Positions 27,032 to 32,519 of a stretch of 34,429 bases of DNA are shown here, one piece after another. The number at the start of each line of letters is the position of its first letter. Positions within the stretch are counted from its first letter, which is position 1. The DNA comes from an uncultured Pleomorphomonas sp. (GTDB lineage Bacteria; Pseudomonadota; Alphaproteobacteria; Rhizobiales; Pleomorphomonadaceae): NCBI GenBank assembly GCA_937868725.1, contig CALMMQ010000067.1, forward strand, positions 1 through 34,429, in the 5' to 3' direction. The translations under genes were made by a program, and so were the position numbers. The notes under the pieces are model-generated. The model was not told the origin of the DNA. It made no database searches and saw nothing but the letters and a program-made list of their open reading frames with translations.

Positions 27032-27535
27032 ATGAACTTCCTGTCGCTTTTTGCCCGCAATCTCAAGAGCGGGCCCCAAGTGGAAGCCTTTCCCTTTGGT
27101 CCGGCTTTCACGCCCGATCGCCTGCGCGGTCGTATCGTGTTCAACGCCGATCATTGCGAAGGCTGCCGCATCTGCGAGCGCGTTTGCCCGGCCAACGCCA
27201 TCCGCTTTGCCAAGACGCCCGACGGCATGACTTTCGATTGCTGGCATAACACCTGCGTGTTCTGCGGCAACTGCGAGTTCTATTGCCCGACGGACGCCAT
27301 CCACCAGACCAACGACTGGAATCTTGCCCATACGCAGGCCGAAAAGTTCGATATGGTGGAGCATGGCCTCATTCCGAACCAGAAGTGTGTCGAGTGCGGC
27401 GCCACGGCGCTCAACACGGCGCCGATGGTCAAGAATGCCAAGCCGCCGCTGTCGGAAACCGAGTACGCCGAAGTGCGCGCCCGTTGCCCGAAGTGTCGCG
27501 CCAAGTATCTCAAGAACCGGAAGGTCCCGTCATGA
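27032..27535 (+). CDS. cooX: CooX, two-[4Fe-4S] ferredoxin subunit with C-terminal zinc-ribbon-like motif
   Basis: 167-aa polyferredoxin subunit (NuoI/HyfH-like) passing electrons from the external ferredoxin towards CooL. Two classic cluster motifs: C42-C45-C48-C52 (CEGCRICERVCP) and C75-C78-C81-C85 (CVFCGNCEFYCP). The C-terminal 50 residues have two further CxxC pairs (C119/C122 and C152/C155), which look like a zinc ribbon or rubredoxin-like knuckle. The start is preceded by GAGGAAAGG. Its stop overlaps the cooU start (ATGA). Confidence 0.93.
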   Translation: MNFLSLFARNLKSGPQVEAFPFGPAFTPDRLRGRIVFNADHCEGCRICERVCPANAIRFAKTPDGMTFDCWHNTCVFCGNCEFYCPTDAIHQTNDWNLAHTQAEKFDMVEHGLIPNQKCVECGATALNTAPMVKNAKPPLSETEYAEVRARCPKCRAKYLKNRKVPS

Positions 27536-28164
27536 GCCGTCTACCTGAAGACCTGAAAGTCCGCCTCGACGCCGTGGCGCCGGCCGGCATCGAGTTTTCG
27601 TCGACCGTCGACGCCAATGGCGTCACCGTCGCCTGGGCCGGCCTTGCCAACCATGGCGATCTCAAGTCGGTCGGCCAGCTGATCCATGAGCTGGGCGGTC
27701 GTCTGGCGATGATCACCTGCACGCAGCCGTCGGCTCCGGAAGAAGAAGAGGAAGACGAGGACGAGGAGGCCGAGGAGGGCGCCGAGGCCAAGGCGGCCGA
27801 GCCCAAGGAGACCCCCAAGTCGTTCGGCGGCACGCCGCTCGACGGCACGTCCTACGAGATCGACTATCACTTCGACATTGGCGGCGATGCCCTGACCGTC
27901 ATCGCCTACGTGCCGCAGGGTGGTTCGATCGCCTCGCTGACGCCGCTGTTCCGCAATGCCGACTGGCATGAGCGCGAGATGATGGAACTCTACGCCGTCG
28001 TCGTCACCGAGCATCCGGACCCGCGCCGGCTGTTCCTCGACCAGTCGGTCGACAATGCCGTGCTCGAACGGCTGATTCCGTTCTCGACGCTGGTCAACGC
28101 CGCCAGCACCAAGGGCCTGTGGGAGCGCGTTCTCTCCAATGCCAACAAGAAGGGTGCAGCATGA
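27532..28164 (+). CDS. cooU: CooU, NuoC-like subunit with an acidic insertion
   Basis: 210-aa hydrophilic subunit of the NuoC/HycE-N family, docking the large subunit. The conserved C-terminal motif is WHEREMMELYAVVVTEHPDPRRL (in part, residues about 145-165). Unusual: residues about 66-98 form a low-complexity stretch dominated by Glu and Asp, then Ala/Lys/Glu, sitting between the N-terminal strand region and the NuoC core. Without it the protein would be near the length I recall for R. rubrum CooU (about 173). Overlaps of 4 bp on both sides couple it to cooX and cooH. Confidence 0.92.
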   Translation: MSRLPEDLKVRLDAVAPAGIEFSSTVDANGVTVAWAGLANHGDLKSVGQLIHELGGRLAMITCTQPSAPEEEEEDEDEEAEEGAEAKAAEPKETPKSFGGTPLDGTSYEIDYHFDIGGDALTVIAYVPQGGSIASLTPLFRNADWHEREMMELYAVVVTEHPDPRRLFLDQSVDNAVLERLIPFSTLVNAASTKGLWERVLSNANKKGAA

Positions 28165-29261
28165 GCTCGAACAACGTTCCTGAAACCTTCAGCATTCCCG
28201 TCGGCCCACTGCATGTGGCCCTCGAGGAGCCGATGTATTTCAAGATCGACGTGCAGGGCGAGACCGTCACCCACGTCGACATCAATGCCGGCCACGTGCA
28301 TCGCGGCATCGAGTATCTGACCACCAAGCGGACGATGTATCAGAACGTCGTGCTGACCGAGCGCATCTGTTCGCTGTGCTCCAACAGCCATCCGCAGACC
28401 TTCGCCATGGCGGCCGAACAGATCGCCGGCATCGAGGTTCCCGAGCGTGGCATCTACCTGCGCGTCGTCGCCGACGAGCTGAAGCGCGTCGCCTCGCACC
28501 TGTTCAATACGGCCCTGCTGGTGCACCTCACCGGCTACGAGACGTATTTCATGCACATGATGCAGGTGCGCGAGATCTGCCAGGACACGATCGAATCGAT
28601 CTTCGGCAACCGTCAGGACATCGGTGCCATGTGCATCGGCGGCGTGCGCTACGATCTGGACGAGAAGAGCATCGCCTACATCCTGAGCCAGCTCGACCGC
28701 ATCGAGCCGGAAGTGCACGACATCATCAAGACGTACAAGTCGAACGGCTCGATCCTGCGCCGCACCAAGGGCGTTGGTGTGCTGACCCACGCCGATGCCA
28801 TCGCCACCGGCGTCGTCGGTCCGGTGGCCCGTGCCTCGGGTGTCGACTATGACGTGCGTCGCGAAGCGCCGTACGCCGCCTACGATCGTCTGCCGCTGGT
28901 CGTCCATGGCGCCACCGATGGCGACGTCTGGTCGCGGGCCATGGTGCGCCTGCAGGAGACGCTGACGTCGATCGATCTGCTGCGCGTCTGTCTGCGCGAT
29001 CTGCCGGGCGGCGCCGTCAACATCAACGACCGTCCGGACATCCCGCCCGGTCAGGCGATCGCCCGTTGCGAAGCGCCGCGTGGCGAGGTGCTGTACTATC
29101 TGCGCACCAACGACACGCCGCAGCCCGAGCGCGTCAAGTGGCGCGTGCCGACGTTCATGAACTGGGACGCGGTGTGCTTCATGATGCAGGGCGCCAAGGT
29201 GGCCGACATCGCCATCATCGTCAACAGCATCGATCCTTGCCTCTCCTGCACGGAGCGGTGA
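28161..29261 (+). CDS. cooH: CooH, catalytic [NiFe] large subunit of CO-induced hydrogenase
   Basis: 366-aa group 4 [NiFe] hydrogenase large subunit (NuoD homologue). The Ni-Fe site cysteines are C70 and C73 (ERICSLCSNSH) and C360 and C363 (DPCLSCTER). The protein ends exactly at that Arg, with no C-terminal extension, so no maturation endopeptidase cleavage is expected; this is a known property of CooH/EchE-type subunits. HypA and HypB nearby provide nickel. It starts with an ATGA overlap on cooU. Product: H2 evolution from ferredoxin electrons, coupled to ion translocation through CooM. Complex I NuoD is excluded by the four intact cysteines. Confidence 0.95.
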   Translation: MSSNNVPETFSIPVGPLHVALEEPMYFKIDVQGETVTHVDINAGHVHRGIEYLTTKRTMYQNVVLTERICSLCSNSHPQTFAMAAEQIAGIEVPERGIYLRVVADELKRVASHLFNTALLVHLTGYETYFMHMMQVREICQDTIESIFGNRQDIGAMCIGGVRYDLDEKSIAYILSQLDRIEPEVHDIIKTYKSNGSILRRTKGVGVLTHADAIATGVVGPVARASGVDYDVRREAPYAAYDRLPLVVHGATDGDVWSRAMVRLQETLTSIDLLRVCLRDLPGGAVNINDRPDIPPGQAIARCEAPRGEVLYYLRTNDTPQPERVKWRVPTFMNWDAVCFMMQGAKVADIAIIVNSIDPCLSCTER

Positions 29262-29277
29262 GCGGATCGGCTTCCTT

Positions 29278-29304
29278 GCAAGGTCGGGTTCATCCCGATC
29301 TTGC
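29278..29304 (+). terminator. Hairpin after cooH
   Basis: 11-bp stem GCAAGGTCGGG / CCCGATCTTGC (one G-T wobble), TTCAT loop, 16 bases after the cooH stop. It is followed by CCGGAGC rather than a T-run, so it may terminate partially or protect the operon 3' end. The rest of the 302-bp gap to the ferredoxin gene (29262-29563) holds no gene or clear promoter. Confidence 0.5.
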
Positions 29305-29563
29305 CCGGAGCGGTCCAAATATGCCCATTCTGAGGGCGGAAACGATGCGTCGCGTGCTGTTGCGCCGGATGTGGTAGAACTCCGGTCGTGGCATGCACGG
29401 GTTGGCCATGATGGTTTCCGGCCCAGAACACCAGGAGCACGGCGAGCTTTCGCGACAGCCATGCCCTATGGCACCGACTCTTCGGATTGGACGATCGGAG
29501 GGGACGGGACAAAGCGGGATGCATACGCTGATGCGTTCCGAAACCAAAGAGGAGAGACTGAAA

Positions 29564-29761
29564 ATGGCCTTTATGATCGAAACCTCCACCTGCACCTCCT
29601 GCGGCGCCTGCGAAGACGAATGCCCGAACAAGGCGATCAGCCACAAGGGCAAGGTCTACTCGATCAATGCCAAGAAGTGCACCGAGTGCGAAGGCCACTT
29701 CGACACCCAGCAGTGCGCCGAAGTGTGCCCGTCGGGTTCGTGCATCCCGGCTGCCGCCTGA
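29564..29761 (+). CDS. fdxN: Small 2[4Fe-4S] ferredoxin, FdxN type
   Basis: 65-aa low-potential ferredoxin. First cluster C10-C13-C16-C20 ([11 protein letters not shown]); second C39-C42-C51-C55, with an eight-residue loop between the second and third Cys, the Chromatium/FdxN variant. An extra Cys60 follows. The start has AGAGGAGAG nine bases upstream. It is on the same strand as the coo operon but 302 bp downstream with its own leader, so it may be a separate unit. Such ferredoxins reduce nitrogenase in related bacteria; here it could also carry electrons from CO dehydrogenase to CooX or from CO oxidation to biosynthesis. No cooF-type protein is in the window. Confidence 0.9.
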   Translation: MAFMIETSTCTSCGACEDECPNKAISHKGKVYSINAKKCTECEGHFDTQQCAEVCPSGSCIPAAA

Positions 29762-29917
29762 GTTCATGGCGGCAGGCCGTCCAGGCCCACGCCGGCGGGA
29801 CGTTACCGGTCCGGTCGGGGCGTGTGGGACGGAGGCGCGCCAGGCTCCGGGCTGATGGTCCGATGCTCGCGTCGGACCGGCGCGGGGCTGACTGAACAGC
29901 CGCACTGACGATTGCTG

Positions 29918-29946
29918 GAAACGCTCGCGCTTGTCGCGGGCGTTTC
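29918..29946 (+). terminator. Hairpin terminator downstream of ferredoxin gene
   Basis: 12-bp stem GAAACGCTCGCG / CGCGGGCGTTTC (one T-G wobble) with CTTGT loop, about 155 bases after the ferredoxin stop, followed by TGCGTTTTGGG. Plausible rho-independent terminator. Confidence 0.55.
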
Positions 29947-30628
29947 TGCGTTTTGGGGCCCTTGAGGCGGGGAGGTGCCGTTGTCCGCCACCTGGCAGCC
30001 GGCACGGGCTTCGCCGCTATGAAATCAAGGTCAATGCGCCGTCGCCTAGCGTACAAATAGATGTAAAAATACGATTTAGTTATATATTCTGACGCAATGC
30101 AGCGACTCATATCCAATTGAACGAAGAAAAAAAGACTGATGAACCTGGCTGCATTCGCGGAAAGCCCCCCGACAGTTTGTGCAAGTCTGGCAAGCCGCTG
30201 GTGACGATGCGACAGCGCTCGCCAGCCTGAGCAGGCCGTCGCTATTGCGCCGACGATCAGGATATCCACGCGCCAGGTAGAACGATTTAGGTGCCGATAT
30301 CAGGGCAAACCATGCTCGACTTTAGGCGTAGTGGGCCATGTTTTGCCCCTGACAGGCCGGCAAAATGCGTAAAAGCGCGTATGAACTAAGCCATGTCGCT
30401 GTCGCGCTCGTTGCGACAGCGGATTTTCAGTCGACCTGTCCAAACATGCACTCTTATGCGCAGAGTGCGCCATCGCCGTTTCCGACCACGCCGAAGGCTG
30501 TCGTGGCTGCCGCCGATTATTCTGAGTGTCGCAAATTGCAGCAATTGGAAATACATTGAAACGGTTGATGTTTGTACGCATTGCATGAAAACTACCTGAC
30601 GCATATTTTCACTGGCAACAAATCAAGT
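29947..30628. other. Non-coding stretch with AT-rich core and inverted repeats
   Basis: With its flanks (29762-30800) this is the longest gene-free interval. It has an AT-rich section (about 30040-30140), an imperfect inverted repeat CAGGGCAAACCATG / CATGTTTTGCCCCTG (30301-30351) and a perfect 9-bp hairpin CGCTGTCGC / GCGACAGCG (30397-30421). Short open frames exist on both strands but none has a family-like composition or a good ribosome site. It may be decayed mobile DNA or a long regulatory region for the next gene. Confidence 0.4.
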
Positions 30629-30680
30629 GGACTCCGGAAGCGAGTCCGGGTTCGGAAGATGAGAGGAATCGCCGAACCGG
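30629..30680 (+). promoter_or_regulatory. Overlapping hairpins in leader of second CooA-like gene
   Basis: GGACTC / GAGTCC (30629-30647) followed by CCGGGTTCGG / CCGAACCGG (30646-30680), sharing two bases. A GTGTGTTT follows at 30686. This resembles the paired overlapping hairpins and GTGTGTTT in the leader of cooA at 19381-19424, although the sequences have diverged. It starts about 170 bases upstream of the start codon. Confidence 0.4.
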
Positions 30681-30800
30681 AGGAGTGTGTTTCGTCATCG
30701 AGAGCAAGGATCGAAGGCCGCTGCCGAGGCAGACGGTCAACGGCATGTCTTTGTCTTGCGCACTCCGGCCGGCGGTTGCTCTGAATGCCACGAGGTCATG

Positions 30801-31466
30801 ATGTCGGGTGCGACCAGTCCGTTCTGCGCTGCCATCGAACGTCTTGCTTCTGCCAAGGGGCGGGGGCGGCTCGGTACGCGCCGGCTGGCCGAAGGGCAGC
30901 TGATGTGCGCTGCCGACGATCCCGATCTTGAGGACGACGGTCTGCTGGTGGTGCGGTCGGGCCGGCTGCGCTGCTTCACTTCGTTCGAGGGCAAGGAGCT
31001 GACGCTGTTCACGCTCGATCCCAACGACGTGGTGTTCGTCGAAGCCGGGTTCATGCTGGAAGCCCGCCGCGACTGCACCTTCTGGGTGATGAGCCTGTCG
31101 GCTTTCCGCGAGGCGGCGCTCGACGAGCCGCTGCTGGCGCTGTCGGCCGTCGACGTGTTCGAGCGCATGCTGAGGAAGTCGGTGCGCATGGTCGAAGACA
31201 TGGCGTTTTTCGACGTCCGCCGCCGGCTGATCCGCGCCCTGTGCGAAACCGCCGATCGCGACGGCCGCAGCGCCGAGGCTGGTGTCGTCATCGATCGCCT
31301 GCCCAACGCCGAGGCCTTCGCCACGGAAATCGGCGCCACGCGCCAGACCGTCTCCACCGTGTTCGCCGAACTGATGCGGGCCGGGCTGATGGAGCGGGCC
31401 GGGGCGTCGTCGCTGGTGATCGCCGACATCGGGCGGCTCAGGGAAAAGCTGGTGGTGGCGCGCTGA
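30801..31466 (+). CDS. CooA-like CRP/FNR regulator lacking the heme-ligand histidine
   Basis: 221-aa paralogue of the CooA-type protein at 19512. Shared blocks are LLVVRSGRLRCF, SFEGKELTL, KSVRM(V/I)EDMAF, LIRALC-TAD and the recognition helix TRQTVSTVFAEL. In the effector pocket, NDVVFVEAGFMLEA replaces GDALHLHGGAMLEV: the positions of CooA Cys75 and His77 are Phe and Glu, so heme ligation in the CooA manner is not expected. The start at 30801 has GAGG five bases upstream; an ATG three bases earlier is possible. The neighbours downstream, xdhC and mop on the same strand, suggest it controls the molybdenum aldehyde oxidoreductase. Effector unknown. Confidence 0.85.
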   Translation: MSGATSPFCAAIERLASAKGRGRLGTRRLAEGQLMCAADDPDLEDDGLLVVRSGRLRCFTSFEGKELTLFTLDPNDVVFVEAGFMLEARRDCTFWVMSLSAFREAALDEPLLALSAVDVFERMLRKSVRMVEDMAFFDVRRRLIRALCETADRDGRSAEAGVVIDRLPNAEAFATEIGATRQTVSTVFAELMRAGLMERAGASSLVIADIGRLREKLVVAR

Positions 31467-31500
31467 ACGGCCGGGTCCGTCAGGTTTCAGGGAGTTGGAC

Positions 31501-32391
31501 ATGGACGTCTACGAGGAACTCATCGCCGAGCGCAAGGCCGGCCGTCGCGCCGCTCTCGCCACCATCGTCAACGTGGTCGGTTCGGTGCCGTCGTATCAGA
31601 CGGCCAAGATGCTGGTGCGGGAAGATGGCTCGATCGTCGGCACCATCGGCGGCGGCGCCGCCGAAGCCGAGGTGATGATCAAGGCGCGGGAAGTCATCGA
31701 GAGCGGCAGCCCGGCCATGGTGTCGTTCAAGCTGATTGAGAACCCCGACTATGACACTGGCATGGTGTGCGGTGGCAGCCTCGACGTGTTCGTCGAGCCG
31801 ATCATGCCGCAGCCGGTGGTCTACATTTTCGGCGGCGGCCACATCGGCCGGCTGACGGCCCGGGCCGCCAGCATGGTGGGCCTCGCCACTGTGGTGGTCG
31901 ACGACCGGCCGGCCTTCGCCAACCGCGAGCGCTTCCCCGACGTCTCCGAGCTCTATGCCGAGAGCTACGACACGGTGACCGACAAGCTCGCCCCCAACGC
32001 CAACGGCCTGATCTTCATCGCCACGCGCTGCCACGATCTCGACGCCCGCATCCTGAAGTGGGCGGTCGAAACGCCGGCCAGCTACATCGGCATGATCGGT
32101 TCGCGCCGCAAGGTGCTGACGGTCTACGACCGGCTGGTCGCCGAAGGTACCGCCCCCGATCGGTTCAACCGCGTCCGCGCGCCGGTCGGTCTCGATCTCG
32201 GCGCCAAGACGCCGGAAGAAATCGCCTTTTCGGTCGTTGCTGAAATGATCGCCCACATCCGGCGCGGCGCCGCCGCCATTTCGCTCAGCCGCAACATGGC
32301 GGCGCTGGCGCAGAAGTCCAATCGTCCCGCCGGCCATCATGACAGGGAGGAGGTCAGTCCGGACGCGGTCCGGCCAGCCCAGGTCGCCTGA
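31501..32391 (+). CDS. xdhC: XdhC/CoxI-family molybdenum cofactor maturation protein
   Basis: 296-aa protein that in xanthine-dehydrogenase systems binds Moco and helps fit it with its terminal sulfido ligand before insertion into the apoenzyme. N-terminal XdhC_CoxI domain (residues 1-70, with ATIVNVVGSVP and GTIGGGAAE). C-terminal Rossmann-like XdhC_C domain from about 100, with VVYIFGGGHIGRLTARAA and later YIGMIGSRRK. The start at 31501 has GGGAG six bases upstream; an in-frame TTG two codons earlier is less likely. It is 34 bp after the CooA-like gene and 128 bp before mop, its presumed client. Confidence 0.93.
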   Translation: MDVYEELIAERKAGRRAALATIVNVVGSVPSYQTAKMLVREDGSIVGTIGGGAAEAEVMIKAREVIESGSPAMVSFKLIENPDYDTGMVCGGSLDVFVEPIMPQPVVYIFGGGHIGRLTARAASMVGLATVVVDDRPAFANRERFPDVSELYAESYDTVTDKLAPNANGLIFIATRCHDLDARILKWAVETPASYIGMIGSRRKVLTVYDRLVAEGTAPDRFNRVRAPVGLDLGAKTPEEIAFSVVAEMIAHIRRGAAAISLSRNMAALAQKSNRPAGHHDREEVSPDAVRPAQVA

Positions 32392-32451
32392 ACGCCCGAC
32401 CCGGTGGTCTCGGCGCTTCAGACAGGAGCAAGCCAAGACGACGGAACGACG

Positions 32452-32468
32452 CGGGAGCCGAACTCCCG
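32452..32468 (+). promoter_or_regulatory. Small hairpin between xdhC and mop
   Basis: CGGGAG-CCGAA-CTCCCG, perfect 6-bp stem in the 128-bp intergenic space, 52 bases before the mop start. It could be a processing or stability element that raises mop message relative to xdhC. No T-run follows. Confidence 0.35.
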
Positions 32469-32519
32469 GACTGTCCCGCCAGAACAAAACGTCAATCCTG
32501 CCCGCCAAGGAGGAAGACT

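Noticed and set aside
21788-29261. Complex I (nuo) or formate hydrogenlyase (hyc/hyf) operon
   Set aside because: CooH keeps all four Ni-Fe cysteines, unlike NuoD. The single fused CooM, the gene order, the CooA gene and the CooA box fit the CO-type hydrogenase better than Hyc/Hyf, and no formate dehydrogenase is present.
29465-29485. Sigma-54 (-24/-12) promoter for the ferredoxin gene, starting TGGCAC
   Set aside because: The -12 element would read TTCGG instead of TTGC, so the spacing and GC dinucleotide fail.
30400-30418. Second CooA-type site TGTCG...CGACA
   Set aside because: The half-sites are separated by nine bases, not six, and form the stem of a hairpin.
30300-30581. 93-codon minus-strand open frame, possibly a recombinase remnant
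   Set aside because: Another frame ends in GQNMAHYA, which looked transposase-like, but neither frame shows a recognisable domain, so I do not call it.
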